Part shown: positions 26,257 through 33,531 of the stretch, piece after piece
Numbering within the stretch: position 1 is the stretch's first letter
Layout: every line of letters starts with the position of its first letter
NCBI GenBank assembly: GCA_001856825.1
Contig: ATMD01000003.1
Span: 1 to 64,000, forward strand
Direction: 5' to 3'
DNA from: Thermoplasmatales archaeon I-plasma
GTDB lineage: Archaea; Thermoplasmatota; Thermoplasmata; Thermoplasmatales; GCA-001856825
Length of the DNA stretch: 64,000 nt
Translations under genes and position numbers: made by a program
The notes under the pieces: model-generated
The model's database searches: none
What the model was told of the DNA's origin: nothing
What the model saw: only the letters and a program-made list of their open reading frames with translations

Positions 26257-26877
26257 ATGAGTAAAAAATATCCAACTAACAAGGTAATGCAATTGATGCT
26301 CAGAATACTCTCCGTAAAGCGCGTCGTTTATGATACTTCCCTCCTTGTCGCCTGCCCGAATAAACATACTTTGAACATGTATCTAAGAAACATGGCGGGT
26401 TCGAAGTACGTCGAATTTTCTAATACGATACAGGGGAGGCTCGTGAAGATGTTGCCAAAAGGCGATACGGCGGTTGGCTCGATTCCAGACCTTTCAGTCT
26501 CCAATTTCACAAACGTGGAGTTTGAAAAATTGTTGCTCAGGGTTCCGTCGCAGGAAGGGGTTCCATCTTACGATAACTCATTGAGGGCACATTTGAACCA
26601 GAAAGGAATGGATATGTGGAATGGCGATTATAAGCAGGTAAAGGGAGCTGCCAGCGGTTCTGCGAAAGAGTCCAATGGAGATGGCGGAAAGGGTGCGGTC
26701 ATTCCCCCACCCCCCTCAGAGTCCGAGGTTGAGTGGGCTTTGAAAATACTCGGGACGGAATATTTCAGGCGTGGCCAGCAGCAGGTGTTCAACGAGGCGA
26801 AGAAGATGAGGTCGATGTGGGTTCAGGCCAGCGGCCATCATGGAAAGATCAATGTTCAATGGAGCAATCAGAAGTGA
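26257..26877 (+). CDS. Unknown 206-aa protein, possible winged-helix N-terminus
   Basis: The first 60 residues (KVMQLMLRILSVKRVVYDTSLLVACPNKHTLNMYLRNMAGSKYVEF) look like a small helix-turn-helix or winged domain. A Gly/Ser/Pro linker follows (about 128-155), then a short C-terminal helical segment (EVEWALKILGTEYFRRGQQQVFNEAKKM). It begins 4 bp after the preceding stop and overlaps the next small gene. No family was recognised. Confidence 0.5.
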   Translation: MSKKYPTNKVMQLMLRILSVKRVVYDTSLLVACPNKHTLNMYLRNMAGSKYVEFSNTIQGRLVKMLPKGDTAVGSIPDLSVSNFTNVEFEKLLLRVPSQEGVPSYDNSLRAHLNQKGMDMWNGDYKQVKGAASGSAKESNGDGGKGAVIPPPPSESEVEWALKILGTEYFRRGQQQVFNEAKKMRSMWVQASGHHGKINVQWSNQK

Positions 26878-27137
26878 AGGACGAGAGCGGCTCTCCGAAC
26901 GGTTTCCACTGGGACAGGAACATCAGGTTGAAGGATTTTGTGATGTGGTGGGAGGGGCGGTTGCAGGAACTTGACGGGCAGACGCAACGTGCAAAGGCAG
27001 AGTTATCGGCCGTCACCGAGAATATAGAGAAGGCAAGGGAAGAACTTGTAAAGGTGAGAAACGATGTCATCGCCACGCGCGAGCTTCTCAGGGGCGAACC
27101 TGACGACCAATTACGAAAATTGACAACTCATCACTAG
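26859..27137 (+). CDS. Small coiled-coil protein
   Basis: The 92-residue protein has a long helix (about residues 30-80: GRLQELDGQTQRAKAELSAV, TENIEKAREELVKVRND) with heptad-like leucine/valine spacing, so it probably dimerises. It overlaps the preceding gene by 19 bp; a GTG at 26874 is an alternative start. It ends the ParB operon. No family was recognised. Confidence 0.5.
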   Translation: MEQSEVKDESGSPNGFHWDRNIRLKDFVMWWEGRLQELDGQTQRAKAELSAVTENIEKAREELVKVRNDVIATRELLRGEPDDQLRKLTTHH

Positions 27138-27426
27138 AAAGGAGATTCATCCAAGTTGAAGTGCACATTAGGCTGACCTCTTACGAAAAGACAGGCTTTG
27201 TAGTTTTTCAAAAATTCTGTAGTTTGATTTGTTAAAAATTCTAGCGTTTAACGGATGATTGACTTCCCTCCTGAAACCAATTTTGCGCTTTTGCAATCTC
27301 TGCTCCTTTGATAAGAACTAAAGTATGAAGCTGCGGATCTCTCAGAAATCAATAGGTTGCAAGTTGCAGATCCTTGCTATTACCAGCACTGACGTGGAAA
27401 CGCTGTTGGATAATCCTTAAATATTT
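27138..27426. other. Intergenic stretch with paired direct repeat
   Basis: This gap holds no convincing gene. Two imperfect direct repeats (TGTAGTTT...AAAAATTC) lie at 27199-27217 and 27218-27241. They could be part of a terminator (T-runs) or a regulator site for the next gene. A related pair (CTGCGGATCTC and TTGCAGATCCTT) lies near 27332-27373. Confidence 0.4.
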
Positions 27427-27438
27427 ATGCCCTCTCTT

Positions 27439-27933
27439 ATGTCTATGGACACAGAAGTACTGGTCGTAGACGGCAAGGAACACACTATCGTCCGGGATCC
27501 TCTCCGCGGAGTTGCGGTGAGTGAGTCAGGGAATCTCTACCCGTTCTCAAGGCTTGACATCGAGGCAGGGCGCATAGGATGTCTGCCCAAGGATGGCAAT
27601 GAGAAGATAATCTCCATCGTCCCCGCCCAAGGATACTATCTTTCTCTGGGAAATGGCGTGCAGGTGGGTCTTATGGTGGACGGAATGCTCAGGGATGTGC
27701 AGACGGGCAGGCCTGCGACGGTGGTGGATCTGATACGCAGGTATGCCAGCAATGGCCACGGCCACAGCGGGAAGAATCCGGCTCTTGGGTTCAGGACTTT
27801 CGTTACGGGAGGGTCGGGGAGAGATCACAGGGGTTTGAAAAAGAAAGCAGCCATTGAAGCCATTGAATCGAGGTCCGCTGTCACGCCAGCCATGAAGAGA
27901 AAGAGAGGAAGGCCAAGAAAGAATGCCGACTGA
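27439..27933 (+). CDS. Unknown protein with C-terminal AT-hook
   Basis: The protein of about 164 residues has a strand-rich N-terminal half and ends MKRKRGRPRKNAD, a clear AT-hook (RGRP core flanked by Lys/Arg) that binds the minor groove of AT-rich DNA. A TATA-like box (ttaaatattta) at about 27415-27425 points to a leaderless start at 27439 or 27445 rather than at 27427. It overlaps the next small gene by 11 bp. A nucleoid-associated or regulatory role is inferred from the AT-hook alone. Confidence 0.55.
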   Translation: MSMDTEVLVVDGKEHTIVRDPLRGVAVSESGNLYPFSRLDIEAGRIGCLPKDGNEKIISIVPAQGYYLSLGNGVQVGLMVDGMLRDVQTGRPATVVDLIRRYASNGHGHSGKNPALGFRTFVTGGSGRDHRGLKKKAAIEAIESRSAVTPAMKRKRGRPRKNAD

Positions 27934-28174
27934 GTCGGATCAGGGATGGAAAGGACCTGCTGTCATGGGTGCGGGCTCAGGAAAGGTTTCAATTGCAGTT
28001 GCTGCTGCCATCGAGGCACTGGAATCCGGCGTGGATATCCGAATAGTGGACAGGACCGGAGACGTTTCACACGGGTTGCTGAAAAGATACCTCCTGAAAC
28101 ATGGTGGGGTGGTCGTCTCTCTGAGCAGCGGAAAAATTATTGTGGAATCAATCAAAAGAAGAGAAAAGGACTGA
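27923..28174 (+). CDS. 83-aa P-loop fragment related to the giant ATPase
   Basis: The sequence VMGAGSGKVSIAVAAAIEAL and following residues align with the Walker A region of the 1679-residue ATPase (VVGGSGGGKTTVAAPAAVEAL). They share G-G-K, A-EALE-G, D-(T/S)GD and L-K positions. Only the first beta-alpha-beta unit is present; Walker B is missing, and the last Thr/Ser of Walker A is replaced by Val-Ser. The protein cannot be a complete ATPase. It overlaps the AT-hook gene, so it is probably translated. It may be a remnant, or a subunit that interferes with or caps the large ATPase. Confidence 0.5.
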   Translation: MPTESDQGWKGPAVMGAGSGKVSIAVAAAIEALESGVDIRIVDRTGDVSHGLLKRYLLKHGGVVVSLSSGKIIVESIKRREKD

Positions 28175-28239
28175 AGAAAGATGGCATTGGTTAGGGCGCT
28201 CTTGGCGAAGTATTATATCTTTATGCCATATAGATTATT

Positions 28240-28314
28240 ATGGTGAATTTATTTCTCGCTCACGCTGCTGAAAACATTCATGAGGTCCGTACGGTCGGTA
28301 AAGGTGATCCATGA
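28240..28314 (+). CDS. Micro-ORF (24 aa) coupled to the ASCH gene
   Basis: ATG 28240 opens a 24-codon frame (MVNLFLAHAAENIHEV...) whose TGA overlaps the ATG of the ASCH gene. A TATA-like box (agtattatat, 28209-28218) lies about 25-30 bp upstream, so the mRNA should start at or near this ATG. An AAGGTGAT ribosome site (28301-28308) for the next gene lies in its last codons. This is the third case of this layout in the element. Confidence 0.45.
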   Translation: MVNLFLAHAAENIHEVRTVGKGDP

Positions 28315-28868
28315 TGCTCTTCACCCCAGAGAATGCGGAGAAGGTGAAACAGGGGACTAAGACCGAAACAAGGCGTGACTGGAAGTCCCAGCACGTCTAC
28401 GCCGGCAGGGTGTACCCCGTCCGCCTCTCGAGGAAAGACCCCGTTCCCCCCGATGCCACCTACATTAGCATCGTGACGGTCTATATGGAAAGGCTAGGGC
28501 TTATAACTGACAAGGCAGCTGTACGGGAAGGTCTTGCTACTAGGGAAGAGTTTTTTGCCATCTGGAAGGAATTACATGGGACGGTCGACATGGATAAGGA
28601 AATCTATGTCGTGAGGTTTCGCATCGCAACTCCTCTGGAGATATTCAAGCATCAGTTCAGTCAAATACTTTACAGGAAGAAACCCTTGGGTAAGGAAAAG
28701 GCCGTGGCCGTGACGCTCCCTGATGGTAGAGTCTGCGTTTCAGACTCCTATGAGATTCTTCGGAGTCAGCAGGAAAGCTCCGGGCCTTGGGTTCGTTTGA
28801 TGAATAAAGGGAATGTCGCTGAAACGATCAGTGTCAAAAATCGAATCAGCGTTGCAGAGGTGAACTAG
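28311..28868 (+). CDS. ASCH-domain protein
   Basis: The 185-residue protein begins with the ASCH signature: LFTPENAEKVKQGTKTETRR, then W, then GRVYPVRLSRK, and an EEFFAIWKELHG helix. This is the order of the PUA-like ASCH fold (substrate pocket with Lys and Thr-x-Arg-Arg). ASCH proteins bind RNA or modified nucleosides, and some hydrolyse N4-acetylcytidine. ATGATG gives two possible starts (28311 or 28314). It is the first large gene of a run of about eleven genes that handle nucleic acids. Confidence 0.7.
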   Translation: MMLFTPENAEKVKQGTKTETRRDWKSQHVYAGRVYPVRLSRKDPVPPDATYISIVTVYMERLGLITDKAAVREGLATREEFFAIWKELHGTVDMDKEIYVVRFRIATPLEIFKHQFSQILYRKKPLGKEKAVAVTLPDGRVCVSDSYEILRSQQESSGPWVRLMNKGNVAETISVKNRISVAEVN

Positions 28869-28869
28869 G

Positions 28870-29283
28870 ATGGAAAAAGCCGAAGGTTGCTTCTATGTTG
28901 AATATCTCGCTGCCAGAGAGGGTCTTGATCTGGCTGAATACTTTGCGGGAATTGTCAGGACTAAGGGGAATTGGAAGAAATTTGATAAAAGCGGTCTCAC
29001 TGTTGTCTATGATAAGGAACATCCATTGCTGACCATCACGATCGATGGCTCAAAGGACACGTTCAAAACTGGCGATGTCCTGGAATGGTTGACCGAAAGT
29101 GACATCTCAAACATGCACAATGTTGCGTCCTTCACAAAATCTCTCCTGAGGATAGTCCCATCGGGTGGAAAGAATCTCTCAATAGAATTCATATGGACGG
29201 ATACGGACAAGATGATAAAGGCAATAGACGACGCTTTTTCCAAAATGGTTGGTTTCGGACTTGATGTCTTTGGGTGGGGATGA
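28870..29283 (+). CDS. Unknown 137-aa protein
   Basis: The small mixed alpha/beta protein (FYVEYLAAREGLDLAEYFAG, then strands LTVVYDKEHPLLTITIDGS) has no recognised family. It lies 1 bp after the ASCH stop and overlaps nothing; the RNA ligase start follows 4 bp after its stop. It belongs to the same operon and may be an accessory subunit. Confidence 0.5.
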   Translation: MEKAEGCFYVEYLAAREGLDLAEYFAGIVRTKGNWKKFDKSGLTVVYDKEHPLLTITIDGSKDTFKTGDVLEWLTESDISNMHNVASFTKSLLRIVPSGGKNLSIEFIWTDTDKMIKAIDDAFSKMVGFGLDVFGWG

Positions 29284-29287
29284 AGGA

Positions 29288-29917
29288 ATGAGGGTGCTAA
29301 AAATAGAGGACATGCCGAAGCTGGAAAGTCCATTCGTCAGGAAGATGATAAACGGAAAGTTCTTGGTGACGTCGGAGGTAGCTCCCGGATACGAATGGGT
29401 CTTTGCAGACCCTGCTACGATTGCAACAGAGAAGCTCGACGGTACCGATGTATCCATAGTCATAGAAGACGGCACCGTCACCTCCATTTGGAACAGGACG
29501 TATCGGATTCCCTTCATCAACAAGGAAAGAAGGTTCATCATTGATGCGGTTCTCGAATCCTATGACCGTGGTTACTGCATGCTGCCCGATGGCCAATGGT
29601 TCGGGGAGGTCATTGGGAAGGACGTGCAGGGAAATCCCTACGGCATTGATTATACAATGTGGTTGCCGTTTAACACCTACGTTAGGGATAAGCTCAGTTA
29701 CAATAGTTGGGGGAAGTACCCCAAGACTTACGAATCCATCCGCAGCTGGTTCCAGGATGGGCCGATATCTCTCTTTATGCTACAACACGGGATCAAGGAT
29801 AAACTGGCGGAAGGTATAGTTTTCCATAATCCAAGGACGGAACAGATGGCGAAATTGAGAAGGGACATGTTCGATTTTTATGCCGGTAGCAGACACAAGG
29901 AGGAAACCAAAAAATGA
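29288..29917 (+). CDS. RNA ligase (T4 Rnl2-like nucleotidyltransferase)
   Basis: The 209-residue protein carries the ligase motifs in order: I, TEKLDGTDVS with adenylylated Lys K49; III, FGEVIGKDVQGNPYG; IV, AEGIVFHNP; V, AKLRRDMFDF. The size matches the nucleotidyltransferase core only. ATG 29288 was chosen because it gives the usual short N-terminus and follows GATGAAGG. It is expected to seal RNA ends, as in tRNA repair against anticodon nucleases. Overlap with the next gene (ATGA) shows operon coupling. Confidence 0.75.
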   Translation: MRVLKIEDMPKLESPFVRKMINGKFLVTSEVAPGYEWVFADPATIATEKLDGTDVSIVIEDGTVTSIWNRTYRIPFINKERRFIIDAVLESYDRGYCMLPDGQWFGEVIGKDVQGNPYGIDYTMWLPFNTYVRDKLSYNSWGKYPKTYESIRSWFQDGPISLFMLQHGIKDKLAEGIVFHNPRTEQMAKLRRDMFDFYAGSRHKEETKK

Positions 29918-30192
29918 AGCAGGAAAGTACTGCTCAGATAGAACGCACCGAAATATTCTACGTCCCGCGATGCGGTGTCTGCGATAATGATGTCAGGCAT
30001 TGCGATTATTGTAAAGGGACCAGAGCTTTTCATGAAAATCCGAACAGTCAGACTTCGGAAGAGATAATTTGTGTGCATACGAAAAGAAATTATATTGGCC
30101 GTTTAGACAGGACAAGGCATTTCTGTAGTGAGGAGTGCATGGAAGCATACTTCAAGGAATATCCTGAGTTGAAGGGGCGGTTGGGAAAATGA
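29914..30192 (+). CDS. Cysteine-rich zinc-binding protein
   Basis: The 92-residue protein has two cysteine clusters: RCGVCDNDVRHCDYCKG and RHFCSEECMEAYFKE. The second looks like the TRASH/MYM type treble-clef finger (FCSEEC-x3-Y). It overlaps both neighbours by 4 bp. It is probably a metal-bound RNA or protein interaction module next to the RNA ligase. Confidence 0.6.
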   Translation: MKQESTAQIERTEIFYVPRCGVCDNDVRHCDYCKGTRAFHENPNSQTSEEIICVHTKRNYIGRLDRTRHFCSEECMEAYFKEYPELKGRLGK

Positions 30193-30632
30193 GTTCCTTC
30201 ATGCTGTTCCCCAGCATGTTTATCGAAGCCAGGAGGACCAGCGGGAAAGTGACTGTTTCCACCCCCGGCGGACCCGTCTACCGGGCCGACTCTTTTAGGA
30301 GGATAACGGACATCTGCACAGGGTACCCAGGGAGCTGGGTGGAGCTGTATAGCGGGAAAAAATTCATCGGCCAGGTGAACCTGCGCTGGGACCTTACGGT
30401 CTCCCCTGCGGGCAAGAGGCAAAAGGCACCCCGGAGGTCTAGGGAGGAGATAGAGAAGCTCCTCCTGGAGAGGTCTTTTGAGGACGCGTTCTACGACCCG
30501 CTGGTTATCACCGAAGAGGAAACCTCGTCCTTCGGTCAGGATCTTGCAAAAGCGGGAGAAGACATCACCGGGGTTGATGCAAGTGACAACCTCCGCTTCT
30601 ACAGGAACGTCCCATTGAGGGTGGTGAAGTAG
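30189..30632 (+). CDS. Unknown 147-aa protein
   Basis: This is a strand-rich N-terminal half (KVTVSTPGGPVYRADSFRRI, then GSWVELYSGKKFIGQVNL) followed by an Arg/Lys-rich helix (RQKAPRRSREEIEKLLLE). It resembles small RNA/DNA-binding barrels, but no family was recognised. Its start overlaps the zinc protein (ATGA). Confidence 0.5.
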   Translation: MSSFMLFPSMFIEARRTSGKVTVSTPGGPVYRADSFRRITDICTGYPGSWVELYSGKKFIGQVNLRWDLTVSPAGKRQKAPRRSREEIEKLLLERSFEDAFYDPLVITEEETSSFGQDLAKAGEDITGVDASDNLRFYRNVPLRVVK

Positions 30633-30633
30633 G

Positions 30634-31185
30634 GTGACCGGCACCAGTGGTTTTCACCACAATGCGTCCGAGAAGCGCACTAGGAGCGTCAAGGAATTCG
30701 GTTCGCCCTGCCATCACGCCGATAGAGACGTACATGAAAAAGGTCTGCAGGAAACCGTAATGGGAGGTAACCTTGAAAAAATGACATGCGACGACTACCA
30801 TGGCAGAAACAAATTACTATGCATCCTGATGTCGATGGAGTTCTCGGACAAGGAAATCGACGAATGGATGAAGATGTATGATGACGCTCATGCAAAGACT
30901 GTACAGGCTTCTGAAAGATATGCGAAGGCGCATGGTTTGTCTCTACAGGCTTACCAGAGGCAGAGATCCGCAAGGCACTACAAAAAACTGCACCCGAATT
31001 ATGTGCCAGGATTATATAATGGCAAAAAACCATGGACTCGTCTGATTCAGGGGAAATCTTATTGTGTTTCCTGTGGACGTCTCGTTCAGTATAAGCCGAT
31101 TAATTGCTCTGCTGAACAACATCACGTATATTATGAAAAAATATTAAAAAAATGCAATGAGAGAAATCGGAGGAGAAAAAAATGA
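30634..31185 (+). CDS. Unknown protein with C-terminal zinc ribbon
   Basis: The frame from GTG 30634 gives 183 residues. An ATG at 30760 gives 141 residues and overlaps the stop of an alternative 32-codon ORF (30662-30760, TAATG), so the true start is uncertain. The C-terminal part has YCVSCGRLVQYKPINCSAEQHH, a zinc-ribbon-like Cys/His cluster, after a helical segment with a possible HTH (SLQAYQRQRSARHYKKLHPN). The last residues are very basic. A nucleic-acid-binding role is likely. Confidence 0.5.
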   Translation: MTGTSGFHHNASEKRTRSVKEFGSPCHHADRDVHEKGLQETVMGGNLEKMTCDDYHGRNKLLCILMSMEFSDKEIDEWMKMYDDAHAKTVQASERYAKAHGLSLQAYQRQRSARHYKKLHPNYVPGLYNGKKPWTRLIQGKSYCVSCGRLVQYKPINCSAEQHHVYYEKILKKCNERNRRRKK

Positions 31186-31679
31186 ATGTCCACCGTTTCG
31201 ACGAATTTGTCGCTGACCTTTTCCTTGAATACGTTGGAAAGACGGGTGACCAGGACGGTGCCGACAAGAAAACCAATGATTTCGGTTTTCAAATCCACAC
31301 GTACATCAATTCGCCTCTCTGTTACGAGGGGTTTCTGGACGACATGGACGGCGTGAAGCCGTTTGCATTTTACAATCTTTTTACTGTCCTCGAAAAGATG
31401 GTTGATCATCATCCCCCACGAATTCTCAGCGGGATGAAAGTGCTCCTGAATCTGCTGCCCGACACCACATTGGACGAAAACCCGAAAGATATCATCAGGG
31501 TGGTTAACATGATTTCATGGTTTATAAATCGGTATCAGGACATCCCGGTAGACTGGTATTGCCAGAAATTCAAGGAGATCGCGTCCAAGTGCAAAGATGA
31601 TGAAAAGTCCATCTTTTGTGCCATCAGCCCCAGAATAGACGAAACTGCCGTTGGGAAGATGCGGGGTGAGATATATTGA
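31182..31679 (+). CDS. Unknown helical 165-aa protein
   Basis: The protein has no recognised family. It is mainly helical (FDEFVADLFLEYVGK, then FYNLFTVLEKMVDHHPPRIL). It overlaps the preceding and following genes by 4 bp each, so it is embedded in the coupled operon before the DNA methyltransferase. Confidence 0.5.
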   Translation: MNVHRFDEFVADLFLEYVGKTGDQDGADKKTNDFGFQIHTYINSPLCYEGFLDDMDGVKPFAFYNLFTVLEKMVDHHPPRILSGMKVLLNLLPDTTLDENPKDIIRVVNMISWFINRYQDIPVDWYCQKFKEIASKCKDDEKSIFCAISPRIDETAVGKMRGEIY

Positions 31680-32569
31680 CCGATAAATCCGGCCAGCTTG
31701 AGCCAGGTACGGGGCAGGAATCACTCCTCCCCCCATCTGCCGCTCCTCCCATGTCTCCCAAGTCCTCTAAACTCCCCAAGCTCGCTCCCTTCTCAGACAT
31801 TGACCTTTCCCGCTGGAAGGACTACTCCGATGTCTGGACGGATTCCCTCTGGGTCATCGACAGGAGGGATACCTCCGGTGCCCACATAAACTCCTACCAT
31901 GGCAACTTCATCCCCCAGATCCCGCATCAGCTGATGATGCGCTACACGAAGAAAGGGGACTGGGTCCTTGACCCGTTCCTCGGCAGCGGCACCACCCTTA
32001 TAGAATGCATCAGGATGGGCAGGAACGGTATAGGTGTGGAGCTTAACGAGTCGGTGGCTGATAAGTCTAAATCCATCATCGCCTCGGAACCCAACTCCTT
32101 CGGCGTCACCACCGTGACGTCAGTGGGCGATTCATCCACGCTTCCATTCCGCGACCTGTTAGACAGCATCAATGTGAAGAGCGTGCAGCTCGCCGTACTT
32201 CATCCTCCATACCATGGCATAATAAAGTTCTCCGACAACCCCGCGGACCTTTCCAATGCAGGCACGGTGGACGACTTCCTTTTGCAGCTGTCCAGAGTGG
32301 TCAGCAATACCATGCAGGTTCTCGATGAGGGAAGGTACATGGCATTGGTGATAGGGGACAAGTACGAGAAAGGGAAGTGGATTCCTCTGGGCTTTTATGC
32401 CATGCAAAAGGTTATGGACGCAGGCATGGAGCTGAAGAGCATAGTTGTCAAGAATTATGGAGAAACGAGGGGTAAGTCGCATCAGCAGTCGCTCTGGCGT
32501 TACAGGGCACTGCAGGGCGGGTATTACCTCTTCAAGCATGAGTATGTTTTCATATTCAGGAAGGCCTAA
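31676..32569 (+). CDS. DNA methyltransferase with HPPY catalytic motif
   Basis: The 297-residue protein starts at TTG overlapping the previous stop (TTGA). The first 40 residues are Pro/Ser-rich. The SAM motif is VLDPFLGSGTTLIE (FLGSGTT 101-107) with GIGVELN as the acidic SAM-binding strand. The catalytic motif is LAVLHPPYHG (176-179), HPPY in place of (D/N/S)PPY. The order, SAM motif first, is as in amino-methyltransferases of the gamma type. The target is N6-adenine or N4-cytosine. No restriction enzyme is paired with it, so it may protect the element from host restriction. Confidence 0.75.
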   Translation: MTDKSGQLEPGTGQESLLPPSAAPPMSPKSSKLPKLAPFSDIDLSRWKDYSDVWTDSLWVIDRRDTSGAHINSYHGNFIPQIPHQLMMRYTKKGDWVLDPFLGSGTTLIECIRMGRNGIGVELNESVADKSKSIIASEPNSFGVTTVTSVGDSSTLPFRDLLDSINVKSVQLAVLHPPYHGIIKFSDNPADLSNAGTVDDFLLQLSRVVSNTMQVLDEGRYMALVIGDKYEKGKWIPLGFYAMQKVMDAGMELKSIVVKNYGETRGKSHQQSLWRYRALQGGYYLFKHEYVFIFRKA

Positions 32570-32571
32570 CG

Positions 32572-32940
32572 ATGAGGATACTTATATGCGGCAGCAGGTA
32601 CGACATAGACGAAGACAAGGTGAGGCAGATAATAGAAGATATAGTGCATAACAACCCTGATGAAGAATATATGCACGGTGGAGCGGTGGGAGTGGATTCC
32701 ATGGCAGACAGCATCCTGAAATCTCACGGTATAACCCCTGAGGTGGTCAAGCCGGATTATGAGCTTCACGGGAACTACGCACCGTTGGAAAGAGATAACC
32801 GGATGGTTGACGTTGCAGATGAAATACACGTTCTCTGGAACGGCAGGAGCAGAGGCAGTCAGTATGTGATGAGATACGCAAAAGCTCACGGCAAGGCCAC
32901 GCACATGAGAGTATATGACGTTAGCAGGAAGGTGGAGTGA
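32572..32940 (+). CDS. SLOG-fold nucleotide-binding protein (DUF2493/YspA-like)
   Basis: The 122-residue protein has the SLOG Rossmann pattern: MRILICGSR, then MHGGAVGVDSMAD, then VLWNGRSRGSQYVMRYAKAHGK. This matches the DprA/YspA/DUF2493 group, which binds nucleotides or nucleotide derivatives. It is 2 bp after the methyltransferase and next to a DNA glycosylase. Its role may be nucleotide sensing or hydrolysis. Confidence 0.7.
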   Translation: MRILICGSRYDIDEDKVRQIIEDIVHNNPDEEYMHGGAVGVDSMADSILKSHGITPEVVKPDYELHGNYAPLERDNRMVDVADEIHVLWNGRSRGSQYVMRYAKAHGKATHMRVYDVSRKVE

Positions 32941-33528
32941 ATGACGGGCGCAAAGAGCTTGGCCGGCCCGTTTGACCTGCTTCATAAGGCGTACGAATAT
33001 TCCAGCTCCACGCACCCTGATGAACTGGAATGGGCACGTAAATTGTCGGGTGTTGTCCCAACCCCTGACTTATTCCTGGGCGAGTACATCTGGGTTGTGC
33101 TGGCCAGCGGATTCTCGGCGAAGGCCGCCCGTTCCGTTGAACGGAAGCTGTACGGCGGCGATGGCAAACTCCATCCGGACGCTGTAAAAAACAGGGGCAA
33201 GAGGAATGCAGTCGAAATGGCATCGAGGGAATACATACAATGGTTCAATGCGTTCAACAGCAAGTCTTCCGATGCAGAGAAGCTGGATTATTTGGAGACG
33301 CTCCCGTACATTGGTCCCGTCACGAAATATCACCTCGGAAAGAACCTTGGGATGGATGTTGCAAAACCTGACAGGCACCTCCAGAGGCTGGCTGACAGGT
33401 GGGGGTTCCGGGACGTCCAGCAGATGTGCAGGGTGATATCACTCGGTAGTGGTTATTCTATAGCAGTGGTTGACCAGGTCTTGTGGAGATTCTGTGCAGA
33501 CCGGCCTGCTGAGGTTTGGAGTGAGTGA
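32941..33528 (+). CDS. HhH-GPD-like DNA glycosylase
   Basis: The 195-residue protein has the helix-hairpin-helix plus Gly/Pro/Asp layout: YLETLPYIGPVTKYHLGKNL (HhH at about 119-133), then KPDRHLQRLAD with the expected catalytic Asp at D144, then VVDQVLWRFC. The Lys of bifunctional EndoIII enzymes is not in the expected position, so it may be a monofunctional glycosylase. No C-terminal Fe-S cysteine cluster is seen. It starts directly on the base after the SLOG stop. It may remove damaged or modified bases. Confidence 0.65.
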   Translation: MTGAKSLAGPFDLLHKAYEYSSSTHPDELEWARKLSGVVPTPDLFLGEYIWVVLASGFSAKAARSVERKLYGGDGKLHPDAVKNRGKRNAVEMASREYIQWFNAFNSKSSDAEKLDYLETLPYIGPVTKYHLGKNLGMDVAKPDRHLQRLADRWGFRDVQQMCRVISLGSGYSIAVVDQVLWRFCADRPAEVWSE

Positions 33529-33531
33529 TAC

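Noticed and set aside
32159-32539. Minus-strand ORF opposite the methyltransferase
   Set aside because: It lies entirely within the methyltransferase gene, whose motifs are clear in the other strand.
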